From positions 124,001-188,000 of the forward strand of contig JAQGEQ010000322.1 of the NCBI GenBank assembly GCA_034620365.1: a stretch of DNA of 64,000 nt, written 5' to 3'. The stretch is from Pegea sp. RAD2-039. Lineage: Eukaryota > Chordata > Thaliacea > Salpida > Salpidae. Under the pieces are notes generated by a model. The model saw only the letters and a program-made list of their open reading frames with translations, did not search any database and was not told where the DNA came from. Made by a program: the position numbers and the translations under genes. Below, one piece after another: positions 1 through 13,100 of the stretch. Position 1 is the first letter of the stretch. Every line of letters starts with the position of its first letter.

Positions 1-3000
1 TTTTGGAATATTGATTAAGAATATATGAATTTGATATCAGTTGGTTTATATGGTTTCCTCTGGCAAAAATTTGAATAAAATTTCATAAAAAAGTTCCAAG
101 AAAATAATCCGTGCGTGAAGCTTAAATTCTTTAAAATTATAACTTAATTAAACATTTTTAAAGTTAAAAAAATTTTGATTTCAAATTAAAAAATAGGATC
201 TCCCAACTTTAATCTTTTGATCTTTCAAATAATGAAAAAAGTAGAAGAATTTAGAAACTATCGAATATTGTTGTTACTGATTGGGTGCTGAATGATAAAA
301 GCATAAAAGATGACGATTGTATACTTTGTAAAAAATAAAATTTAAAAACTAAATTAATTTTTTATTGACTAAGTTTAATTGTTTTATGAGTAAATAATTA
401 TTAATTTAAATTCATAATAAAAATTAAATCATTTAAAAAAAAATATTAATTTACCTGATAACTGCTTTATGATTTATTGTCGAAATAGATAATTTTTTTA
501 TTTATTAAAGGTCGGCTTTGTACAAAACTGTTTGTTCTCACAAAACTAACTTTTTAATACAGTTCAAATTACTGTATTTAGTGTCTGATGCTTTTAGATT
601 TAATTATTGGTTTAAAATTTAAGGAGCGCTTTTCAAGAAAGGCTTTTAGTCTGATAGGAAACCATCTTTCATAACATATTTAGAAATAAATCTCTTGCTT
701 ACGTAAAATAAACTATTGTTTAAAATGGGAAAATTCATTAACTTCCCCCTTACACTTAAAACAACTAAATAATGATGACAATGAATAAAAGATTTCATTG
801 TCTAATTAGCTTTCAAAATCTCAGTTCATTTTTATACAAATGACAAAAAGCCATTTTGAAATTTAGGATGTTTGCAGCAAGCTTGTTAAACACAAATAAT
901 TTTGTATAAGAGTATTTATTTTATTATCCTTTGTGTTAGGTTTGACTAACAATTATATATAAAACCACAAACTTTTTATCTGATGACTGATAGCGGTTTA
1001 TTACAGTTTGATCATTTCTATTTTGAGCTTTTAACAAAACCTATTTCTATTTAAAAACCAAATTGATTTCTTAGAGTCTGAATGGAATCAATTGTTAGGC
1101 TCTAAATTCAGACATACTTTGTCACAAAAACTCTTTATACTATAATAAAAGACTTATCTGTCTTCTGAAACTAATTTGGAAATGAAATCTTATGAATTTT
1201 ATAATTTAGTTTTAATTTATACTTTGAAGTTATGATTTGCGTTAAACGATAACTTCAATAACTAAAAAAAAGTTAGCAATTTTATATTAATATATAAATT
1301 TGTATTTTATACAATTGGTAAAATCAGAGATTTTAATAAACTTCTTGGTAAATTTCATTCAACTATAAAAACATTTAATGTTGAAGCTTAGAAAAAAGTT
1401 TGAAAAAAGCCATAAACCATGACATAGGCCATAAATAAATTATAAAACTTATCTTTGAAAATTATCTTTTTATTAAACAATTCAAATAAATAAAATAATT
1501 TAAGATCAATGATAGAAAGTGAAGCAATAAAAGATAATTCTTCTTTTATGTATAAATCTATATAATGGTTGAAAGATTTTATACTACTTAAAAGCTAATT
1601 AAGTTTTAAAACTATTCTCTGTTGCAATTGTAACAAATTAAGTAAAAATACTTGACAAAGCTACATAGAAAACATACACAACTTATGTGTTAGAAAAAGA
1701 ATGTTTAAGAAATTGTAAATATTAATCAATGAAAATTTGATTAGTTAAAAATAGAAATATTTCTCAGATTTGATAAAAAAAAGAAATCAAAAGTAAACCT
1801 GTAAAAAATGTGGTTTATAGATGTTTATACAAATTATAATTTTTACATTGTAACTAATTTATATTTTATCTCAAATCTACCAGCTATTTTGGTTTCAAAA
1901 TTTATTTTCGTAAAAAATTTTATATCAGCAAAAACCTTTTAAAAATAATTTAATTCGTAGTGAAAAAAGAAATCAGAAAACTTTGTGATTTATCATACTT
2001 CAATATTTACTGATTTCAGATAAGGATTAATTTAACAGCATAATCTTAGTTTTAAAATGAACTAATTTTATCTTTATGATAATAATGATTATAACTTTGT
2101 TATTTTTTCAGTTAATTTTAATTTAACGATAACAAGTAACATTAGTGTTTTTAAGTTCATAAATTATCTATAATTATTTAAATTCAATGACAAAATTCAA
2201 CCTACAATTTGTGAAATTTTAATTACAGTTAGAATAAAGCTTTTCTTCATTTAAAATTTAATGGACGCATAACTTCAATTATCGAAAAATACCTTAATTT
2301 TTGCTTATCATAACATTTAAAATAACTTCAAAGTTATTCTAAATGTGCTTACTAAAGAACGTTTTAGTATTTTCACTGCTCTTATTATATCTATGAGTAG
2401 TTAAAATTAAGTCTACTTTATTTTATAATCTAATTCATTCACTTTAATTAAGGGTTTAAGAATTTAGTTTATTTCTTGACTACTGTTTAAAAAAATGATA
2501 TGTAAAAAACTTTTTGATTTACAAAGTACAACATCTACAGCGAATAATAATATTTTAAACAAATTTTCTGATAAGACTTATGAAAATATGATTACCTATA
2601 TTTTTATAAATAATAAAACACAGAAACAAACTCCAAGAAGCTTATCAAAATCATTTAAGTTTTCAAAAAATATTACTAGCTTGAATATTTTCTTTTGATG
2701 AGCAACCTAACAAAGAAATAAATAAACCAGTTGTTTAAAGAATCAAACCATAAACAATATTTTTTTCTTACATTTAATGATTATTTGATTTTATGATTTT
2801 CTTTTATAGCCTAAGTTTTACAGACTCTTTATCTACATGTCGAGTTTTTATACTTGTTAGTAGATTAATGTACGCATCAGTAAATCTGCTTGTTGAAACT
2901 ACAAATTAAATGTTTGAATTTACTAGTTGTAGTACAAGCCTACTAAGTTCTCTAATCACTCATACAAAGCTTTTCCAAAAATAGCATACTTGTAAAGGAC

Positions 3001-3155
3001 GCCATTAATTAGACTTCGATAATTATGACTTTATAAGTTATTAGTTAGTTCCATTTCTTATCTACGCACTAACTTCTGCGTTCAAATTAGTTCAAATAAT
3101 AAAGGGTTTGAATAATAAAGAACTTGAACACGAGATAGAGGTGTGCGCAAAGCAG
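1..3155. other. AT-rich non-coding stretch, no gene seen
   Basis: I see no credible coding region, RNA gene or mobile element here. The only open frames are short, have AT-driven composition (Lys, Asn, Ile, Phe) and lack splice signals or recognisable motifs. The right end meets the probable polyadenylation signal of the collagen-type gene. This is probably intergenic, but non-conserved regulatory DNA cannot be excluded. Confidence 0.5.
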
Positions 3156-3161
3156 TTTATT
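3156..3161 (-). terminator. Candidate polyadenylation signal AATAAA of the collagen gene
   Basis: On the minus strand an AATAAA lies about 510 nt past the stop codon. I found no closer canonical signal. The assignment is by position only. Confidence 0.35.
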
Positions 3162-3668
3162 GATAGACAATAGACTCAAATACACGTCTGTGTGAAGTCT
3201 TCTTTTATGTATAGAAGAAACAAACGGGAAACAAAACACTTTATATAAATCATGCCAAAATTTGATGATGGGCAAAAAAGCTCAGATGTAATAGTTCATG
3301 CGATCGGTAAAAGTATCATTTGAAACTAATTTTTGAACAATATTGAGACACCTTACGTAGAGTTTTTAAATGAAGATAGTGAAAGGACGGACACATTGAC
3401 GTTGTAGTTATCTCTCTTGTTATTGTTAGTTTTCCCGCGTGTGAAAGCAAAAAAAAAATGAGATAAAAATTGCTTAATTTCATGAGTATGAAAAAAAAAA
3501 ATTCTAAAAGGGAAAAATTGAGCATATTCAAACCTAACAAAATGGATACAAAGGGGGGAAGAATACGTTATTATGCTGCGTACTTGGATGTACGATTTCG
3601 TTATATGCTGCTTGGTCAGATCTCAAAGCCACCATTAAAGGTTGCTGCGTAATCTGCAGGTGCATACA

Positions 3669-4134
3669 TTATTCCGTTTCTATCATATCTCCAGAGTATT
3701 CCGCAAAGCCTTCATCATCTGTTGGTGGAGATGGTTCTTCATTGGTAGTGTAAGTTACTGGATGAAAAACTGGTATTAGTGATTTACTTTATTAGCATCA
3801 CACGATTTTTATCATTTTTCAGATTGATGTTTTTTGACTGGTTAAACCAGTTACTTTGCAGTATTTGAAAATTGAGTTGGTAAATATGAAATATAAGATT
3901 TTTATTGGCAAAATTTGAGATTTATAAAAAACAGTTTAAGAGGTTTTAGATTAACATGCTTCGATAAAGCCGATAATATAGCAACAATTTTTACAGTTTT
4001 TTGTTATTAAGACAGTTAACATTTTGTAAGAAAAGAAGAGAAGATATAACTATGTTGAAATCATTTTGAAAGTGATAAGAATAAGCACAAACCTTCAAAG
4101 GCACTGTCTGCGCTTGACTCTCCTTCAGAGGCAG
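3669..4134 (-). other. Collagen gene exons 34-35: acidic C-terminal tail and stop
   Basis: Exon 34 (4093-4134) encodes [14 protein letters not shown]. Exon 35 (3669-3757) encodes [18 protein letters not shown]... and ends METE-like (MIETE, TAA). Both are phase 1 and join exactly. The tail is acidic and rich in Ser and Pro, resembling the earlier hinge exons in size and composition. No similarity to a known domain is apparent. Confidence 0.7.
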
Positions 4135-7100
4135 CTAAATCAAGTTTATATTAAATAAAATTAGTTCATGTTACTTGCTTGACATTTTACAATAAGCAGG
4201 AAATATAAACACAAATGAAAAGAATAACACAAAAAATCAATCAACAGAAAAAAATGCTTTAAAACCAAATCAAAACACAAATTAAACACACAAATTTCAA
4301 GCATGATTGTATGCTAAACAGAGATGGTAAACCTATCTGCACATGCAAAACTGAATCAACATCTTTAACATAATCTACTTGCTCTGTGTATTTCTGATAT
4401 ATTTAATATTATTCAACTTCTTGTAAACTCAAAAGCTGCAATAATTTTGCTTTAGGCTGATACAGGAAAACTTCAAACCTTTAGAGAAGAAGTTTCCTAA
4501 AGCAGAGCCACAAATTCGTCCTAATATTTCATCAACATCATCTAATAAATCATCATAATCCAATTCACTAAAGATAAATCTTTCAATAGGCTCAGAAGCT
4601 AACTTCAAAAGAAGCTCCTCTTTTACTAAATTTCCCAATCCAACGACAAAAACGTCAACACCTTAATTCATTATCTGTTATCTATTCATAATTTTCAGTT
4701 TGATAAAGTCGATTTATATTCAAATCTTGTCGTTAACGTGTCTTTCAACTAATAACAACGTACACACCTCCTAAGCGTAGAAACATAGCCTCAATACCAA
4801 CATCATCATATCTTGTTGTATCCACTATCACCAAAGCCACCTTTTATAGCAATAAAATCAATTTGGAGCTATACTTTCAAGTCAGTCTTTACCTTATGTA
4901 CATTAAATCGTTTTCTATGAATATTTTTAAAACTGTTTCTTAAATAACGAAGTGCAAATGGAAAATGAGTCTTTCCTGAAATCAATTTAGTCTCGCTTAT
5001 AGCATTCAACACGTTTTTATGATTTTGATTTTCATTGAAGTCGACGAAGCTTCTATAGAAAACTGTTTGATGATGTGAACATTGTAGGAAGGCTTCTACC
5101 TTGCTTTTTCAGTGTATTGCGTAATCGAAAGTTGAACACCAAGCTTTCCAAGAGTGTGAAATCCCATAACCAATTGGCTCAAAAAGATTTTAAGCTTATC
5201 TTGATTATTTGAAGAAATATCTCCGCCAATCAAAATCGCCAAATCCATATTAGCATTGTGACATTGATACTTTGGGTAATTTATTAGCTCATCCAGCAAA
5301 ATGATTTGTGTATCACTTGAATTTTTGTCCACTAAATTTCATTCATATAGAAAATTGTTTCTTTAATTTTGTTTATTGCAGTTTAAAGCAGCAAGTAGTG
5401 CTTAGCAATTTGGTTCTTACTTTGAAAAGTTTTATATTATCCATAATAATCAGGTTTGTTACAGCATTATTCTTTTCTAACAGCAGATTAAAGCTTAATT
5501 TTCTTCAGCGCCTTATCAAATGTTAGCTGTCAAGCTAGAAGAAATATATCAAGTCCTATGAAGCCTAACCTTGCATATCAAATAATCCTTTACTTCACAA
5601 AAGAATAAAAATCATACTAGCATGCGATGTAACTGAACCTAATGTTTTGTGACAAAGGATAAATCAGAAATATTATGATAAGTCACACCTCAAACACATT
5701 CTACTTACTAATAATCGTTGGTTTTAGACAAGTTGATATGCAGTCCGTTATAGTATCAAATACATTGCTTCCAGGACATTTTTTATAATTGAACATCATA
5801 CAGAGACCCTGTCGATTGTCCCAAAAGTATTTTGTGACCGGCATATCATTGTTTTCAAGGCAGTTACTAAGTGGTGGCTCATCATCACATATGTCCCCAC
5901 TTCCAATATATCTGTCTTTAAGTGGATACTTCCTGTGTAGTGCTTGTCTTTCAGGCATTATAGTTGTGTCTGCCTTCTTCACATTTAGTGATTTAAGCTT
6001 GGCTGGTACAAGGAAGAAAAAAATCTGTTGTTCAGAGTTGAAAGAAACAAAACACTCAGAAAATGGTGTAAAATGTGAAGTTTTGTTTCATGCTGACAAT
6101 AAAACTGATTGAATGTCGAGTGTGTGAGATGTAACAACTCAGAAACTAATAAATGTATGTTTTATTATAACGCCCTAAAAGAATAATTCATTCTTTGGCT
6201 TTCCTCGAACTATAAACACGATAAGAACACAAACAATGACGGTTAATGACGTCATTCATCATGTCTTACAACTGTGATTAGATGACGTCAGTGATTATGA
6301 CAAACATCATCAAGCAATAAGTAAGGAGAGGCTAATTAAATGGAATATGAAGCATATATGAGTTTATGAGCTGAAAAAGCAACGAACTAAGTTCATGAGG
6401 TTGAAATTAATTTCAAGATGTTGATATTAAATCATTTATCAAAATTTGTTTACATCTGATTAATTTGTACAAAAGGAAAAGATCCTAACAAAAGACTTGG
6501 TTGGAAGATAAAGGCTTCGTTAAGGTGCTGTTTCGTCGCCTCGAGCCATGTATCGTCCTGTAAAGTGGATTTTTCAACTTTTGTTGATCGCGATTTTGCT
6601 GTTTTGTCAATTTGAAAAGTTTTTATTTAGGTATTTGAAAAGCATGAGGGAATTGTTTGGTTAATGAGGGTTTGGTTAATTGGTAATAATTTGCGTTCTA
6701 ATAGTTTTGAATAGAAAATTAATTTTCGTTAAGACGGATATTATTGCAAACAAAAAAATGGATTTGAAAAATTTGAGGTAGTTTAAATCTAGAGCCCGAT
6801 GAAGTTGCTGACTACTAGTAGATGAAGGCGATCGAGTTAGTGATAAACTTTCTAACGTTCTATTCGCTACAATATAATTGATGGTGATTATTTATATTGA
6901 AGCTTATTCTGAATATATCAATTATTCGTATTCGGTGTATAAAAACAATTAACTAAATTCTAAGAAGCTCTTTACGTTTGACAAGAAAGTAATAAAAGAA
7001 AGATGCTTAAATTGAAGATTTAAGGTTAAAACTAATTCTCTTCTATACAGAATGTCTCTACTTTGTTGAGTATTAGCAACTGCTTATAAATCATTGATTC

Positions 7101-10100
7101 GATCTTTTATACAAATTGTCATCTAGGCATATTCTAAATCTCAACAAAGTTAGTACTACATTTTCAAGCTCTTCATTATTTCAAAAATAAACTTTCTAAG
7201 TCTTAAATCACTAAGTCACTTATCAGTCTTTCGTCTAAACAATTATGAAAATAAATAAAATTTAGCTTGAAGCTAAAATGATTTGAGTTAGTTAATGAAA
7301 TGACTAAAACACAAAACATGTTAGAAATGATGCAGTTAATAATTCAGTGATAAACGGCAAGACAAACGTATGAGCTTAAATTAAAGCAGCAAGTAAATTA
7401 ATTAAGATGAGATGACAACAAAGAAATTGAAAAAGCTCAAGACCTACCTTTCATTTCTTCAGTGTCTGGTGTTGACTCTGTGAAAAAATTAAACTTAAAA
7501 TCAAATCTAACAGCTATATTTTAGCAGAAAAACATTTAATAAATTTCTAAAGAATTAAGTAATTAAAAACATAAAAATATTTGAGTGTCATAGCTGCAGT
7601 ATTACTCAACAAATGGTTAGGTTAAAATATTTACACTTAGAATTTAAGTTATATATATATTTAGGAATGCTATATATAAATCAAAATTTAAACCAACGTA
7701 GCAAAAATCATCTCATATGAAGTTAAGGTTAATTATGAAGCAATTCGTTTGTTTTGTATCTATATTTTCAACTTCTACAATCGTATTATTAATTTTAGGG
7801 CGAAATGTGTTTGCTATAGCATTAAACTTTTGATAAAATTTATTTATCTACTGTGTTAAATGTAACTTTGTTAAATTTTTGCAGTTGATATGTACAACAG
7901 CGCTCAAGTGATAACAGACAAATTGAACTATTTAGAATCTGGAGAAAATAGTGTTTGACTTTAGACGATAACCATTTAAACTGATAGCAAAGATTAAAGT
8001 CTGTACTCAGTATTCAATCACTAAATACAAAAGTATTAAATTAAAAGTAAAATTGCTTTACAAAAGTGCTTTTATATCACGATTCAAAGAGATTAGAATT
8101 CGAATTACTCATTTACTGTAGGTTTGGACTATTTTAGTGAAAAAAATTGTTAATTTAAATCATATTTGATTCTTACTTGCAATAATAACTTGTTCTTCAG
8201 TTTCTTCTGCAAAATAAAAACTGAATTTAGTAAATAGCATAAATAGGTTTAATTATTACTTGTTTTAAACAATGTACTAGATCAAAAAGCTTTCATGCTT
8301 TCTTAATTTTAGTATTCTATATTGTTAATTATTCATACATATAAAACCCATCAATTACGAATATCATAATCAGATCATGCCAGCTTCCAAACACTTTTCC
8401 CCAAGTAGTTATACAAATCACGTTTTTGCACTTTTTGTATGATTTAAAATAAATTAAAGCCACCTCATGATAGCTACTTAAACCATAAATATAATTCTAG
8501 TTATATGTTAAAGGAAACTACATACTAAAGAAATAAAGTTCTTCTACTGAAAAGAAATTAGTTTGTAATCAATTCATTCCAAAGTTTGCAAATTATCACT
8601 TGACTCGCACTTTTCAATGCAAGGCATAAATTTGCATTTATAATAAAAGCTAAGCAATTATAAGTTTGGATGTTAGAATTTCTGTTTGAGGAAATGGTTA
8701 TCATTCACCATCTTTTTCAATGGTAGATGATATATCAGCCAGCAATACGTTTCTTAACCTTTCAAAGTAATTGCAACATTTGACTGAATTTTTCATTGAG
8801 TAAAAGTTTGCAGAAAATCTTATAGCTGAGCTTCAGCAAGTTATCTGTAAACTTGTTTACCTGAACGCTTTTTCACAAAACTGCAAATTGTTTCATGGAC
8901 AGTTGTTGGAAGAGTTGATAGTTTTTTAAAGTCATTAACCAAGTAGTATGAGCTACTCTTTGTAAAATCTTCAAGAGTTTCAGCATTAAAGCTTCCTACG
9001 CCAACGGCAACCATCATATCAAACATTTCTCTAGCTTTTTGTAAAACAACTTCGTTCTTGTAGTCATTAGCAACTCCATCAGTAAGAGTTAACAAAATTC
9101 TATATGAGTTTGATCTGATAAAAGATGGGAAGGTATCTGTTACTGATTCAAGTCCAGCATAGGTTCTTGTGCCAGACTTCATTTGATTAACTTGATCTAA
9201 AGTATCTCTAAAACTATCCATTGTAAAGCAGTCCACATTACTAGATGGGCTACAAATCATTGCAGAAAATTCCATTTGAGTGACTTCAGAGAATTGGTAA
9301 AGTAAAACATTGATTGGTTGCTCACAACTGATTGGCATAATTGATTCTACCATTTCTACAATCCATTCTTTTACATCAGAAAAGCCTTCATTAGAAATAC
9401 TTTCACTGCCATCAATAAGGAAAGCCAAATCAATTGGGTCGCTAACACAGCTACAAACTTCTGTCTGCTGACAGTCTCCATCGCAAGCTAAATAAAGAAA
9501 CGACCATTTTAGGACAAACCCAGTTAAATCACTTTCAGACTAGAAACTCAAGTTGAGTTTCCTGTGTTGCATCCAAGAAGGATTTATATTCAAATAAGAA
9601 TGCGTTTAGCAAACGTTTACAAGTATGGCTTGAAACAGCTCAGGATGTTTTTGTTATTGTAGCAAACAATATGTAGCGTTACAAGATGATCAAACGGTAT
9701 GATTGTTTAAATGAATAGGCTAAGTAGTAACAATGAATGATTAAAATATTTGCTTTTTTCATATTTTATAATTCTTTATCATCAAACTGATGAAAAGCTA
9801 AGCATCTTCTATTACTATGTTTTGACTAGTTAAAAAAGTGGCAAAAACAAAAAGCTATTTATACTGATTTTCAACATATCAGCCAACAAATTAACTATTT
9901 ATTTAATCAATCCCTATTCTCTGTAATCTTTAAGCGGGGCCTATAAATTCATGCTCCTTTCAAAATCTTCAGCTTTTAGAAACTTGTAAAGTTTTTTCAC
10001 TTACCACATCCTGAAAAACAAACAGTCGTCAGTTAGTAATTCAGAGATTTAAATGAAATGCGAAAACTTACTATCAGAGACTAACTCGATAACAACTTGT

Positions 10101-13100
10101 CTGATGTAGGATCTGATTTCATCTGATAGAGCTCCAGGAGGTCCTGGAGGTCCAGGAGGACCCTAAAAATGAGACACAACTACTAAGTAATCCGTTTAAA
10201 GTTGTTGAAGCTGCTTATAGACACCTGACGCCCGCTTTTTCCTTGTGGACCTTGTAGACCATCGACACCATCTTGACCGTCAGAACAAGAATCTCCCTTA
10301 GAAATAAAGTGAAGAAGTTATTAAATATTGCAATACTGAAAAATCAAAATGCTCACCTTAGGTCCTCGAGGACCGGGAAGACCAATTGGACCTAATTCCA
10401 CAGATGGTTCTCCCTTCTCACCTTTTGGCCCAGCTTCTCCCTAACGAACAAATTGGTTTACTGCCAATTTTCCTAGTTTAATCAAAAAAAAATAATAGTA
10501 ACCTCCTGACCACGTGGACCGCGTGCCCCTGTGGCTCCTCTTGGCCCTGCTGGTCCATTTACACCATTGAGACCATCTTTACCCTGTTGTCCTTGAATTC
10601 CAGGGTAACCACGGGGACCTTGAATTCCCATTTCACCCTAGCAACAAACATTTGTTGCAAACATCAAATTAATGAATCCAAACCTCACCTTCTGACCATC
10701 GTAACCATCAAGACCAGAAAATCCAATCGGACCCTGCAGTTAATTAGTTTATTTATTTCTATTTCTGCTCATAAATACATGGAACTTACAGGTTTGCCAT
10801 TTTCTCCAGGTATTCCACAGCCACCTCGACTTCCTTTAGATCCCTGATGAACAAACATTCATTTAGAAGCTTTTTGGTGGCAATTTTTAATAATGACTCA
10901 CTTGAGGTCCTTCTAGACCTTCGGGACCTCGTTCGCCTTTTTCTCCACGTCTTCCATCTCTACCAGGTTCTCCCTGTCAACCGCATTTTTTCATCAATCT
11001 TTCAGAAGTTCTTTAAATCAACAAGTTTACCTTGATACCGATTCCATCCTCACCAGCTGGACCACGGTCTCCTTTTTCACCCTATGAAAAGCAAATTATA
11101 AGCTGAATCAACTCATACATACTATTTCCAACTTACTTGTTCACCAGTCTTTCCCTGCTCACCAGGTTTACCCTTTTGAAACAATATCAATTAAAAAGAG
11201 TCAAGTGATGCTCCTTGAAATACTTACAGTTAAACCCATCTCTCCTTCTTCACCTTTTGGTCCTCTTTCACCTTGCACTCCCTAGAATCACAAAATATCA
11301 TAATAATGATTCTAAACAAGTCTATACTGACCTGTTCTCCTTGATCTCCTGTTTCTCCTTTAGCTCCATCAATTCCTTGTTCACCAACAAGTCCCCTAGG
11401 ACCAACTTCACCCTAAATACCAAGTGTTGAACTTTGATCGACCTCAAAAACCTTGTTTTTTACCTTCTCGCCAGGTTCACCTTTGCTGCCATCTATTCCC
11501 TGTAAAATTATTTGAAATTTATTTTCTATTCCGAGGATTCATCAATTAAAAACTTGTTTCTTATAAACATTTAAACAGAAGGTAAAAATATTTGTAAACA
11601 ATAGGACTTACATCAGTTCCATCACGACCTGCAGGTCCTTGTTCTCCCTTTTTTTAAAAAGACTTTATTTAAAAATCGCAGAAAATAGTGAAACAAATTA
11701 ACGCTTATAAAAATAAAGTTCATTTTCGATAAATTCTTAAATTTTTGTACCAAAGTCAAACTAGATATAGATAAGTAACTTACCGTTTCACCCTGAAGTC
11801 CCTGAAAATAGAAAAAATAATTTGTTAAAGTTGGTTTTTGTGAAAAATTGTTGCTTTCAAAACAAATAAAATTTTTTGAAGTGCCTGCAAAAAACCAGAC
11901 CAAAAAAATTTCAAGTAAAACATTTTTGTGGTTTTTTAACTTTCATTCAAATATTTTCTTCATATTTATTATTTCTAAGTTAATATTTTTGTATCATCAA
12001 TTTTCTGCTGAGGAAACCCTAAACTTATACATATGATTTCTTATCTAACTTTATCAAGGTTTTTTTCAAGATCAAAACTAATTACTTCTACAATGTTTCT
12101 CTATAACATTTCAGATAATTAAAAGAACTTATTCATCAAAAATATTTTCGACAGTTCTTATAAAAAACAATTTAAGATAATGTAGAAAAAAGCTATTCTA
12201 GCTTTACAAATGCTTGATGACTAATTTGATAAATTAATAGTTTAAAATCATAACAACAAAAACGTTTACGTACTACTTCGCCTGTTTTGCCTACAGGACC
12301 TTGAGCTCCAGTAGTGCCCATTTCTCCCTTTTCGCCCTAAGATATAAATTTTTAAAAATTTTATTCTAAACGTTTATCACAACTTATTTACTTTAATAGA
12401 TTCTCCTGGTTCACCTTTTTGTCCAGGTGGGCCAGAAGGTAGCTGTGAAAGTTTTGTTTTAGAAAATAGATTAAATTTAGTAAGTTTTAAACGAAATAGT
12501 ATTTACATCACAAGTACAGTTGCAAGTGTTACATGGTGATGCATTCAACTCTGCTACTTTCTGAATACTTTTCTGAAAAATAATATTTAGATATTTGAAG
12601 CCTTTAAAAATGTCATTAATTTTCATAAAAGATTGAAACGTTACGAATATAAACCGTTCTGATATCAGCATTTGAACTTACTCCCTGCAAAAGAAAACAA
12701 AATATTAGCAAAGCATACAAAGAAGATAATAGAAGTATGTTGATGTAGATACACTTACTCTCAATTCATCCAAAACGTCAGTAATAGATTCACTATCCTT
12801 CATCGTGTAAAATGGTGTGTTGCTATTTCTGCCGATTTTTCCAAGTTTCGTCATCACGTTAACATCAGGGCACATATTATCGACCCACATATCTTGAGTT
12901 TGTACACTGAAAAAAGGTTTTCGCTTTTATACAAAGGCTGAAACTACTTTCACGACGCTAATGTGTCATAATTGCTTACTGGCATCGACGTGTTACTGAA
13001 ATGGGAATAACAGTAACCCCAGCTTGATCTAATCCATCGACTGATTGTTGTACAGCTCTTTGCGAAACAGTAGGGTGACTGTTACCATTGGTCAGTACTA

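Noticed and set aside
4429-4431. TGA as the end of the protein after VWA3
   Set aside because: Splicing at AAAG|GTTTGA joins in phase to two further acidic coding exons. Kept as an alternative because that donor is weak.
5701-5703. In-frame TAG as the end of the collagen-type protein after the Kunitz domain
   Set aside because: A strong donor lies just before it and the phase fits the following VWA3 exon exactly.
10587-11430. Three plus-strand open frames across the triple-helix exons
   Set aside because: They are antisense shadows of the Gly-X-Y exons and run across their introns.
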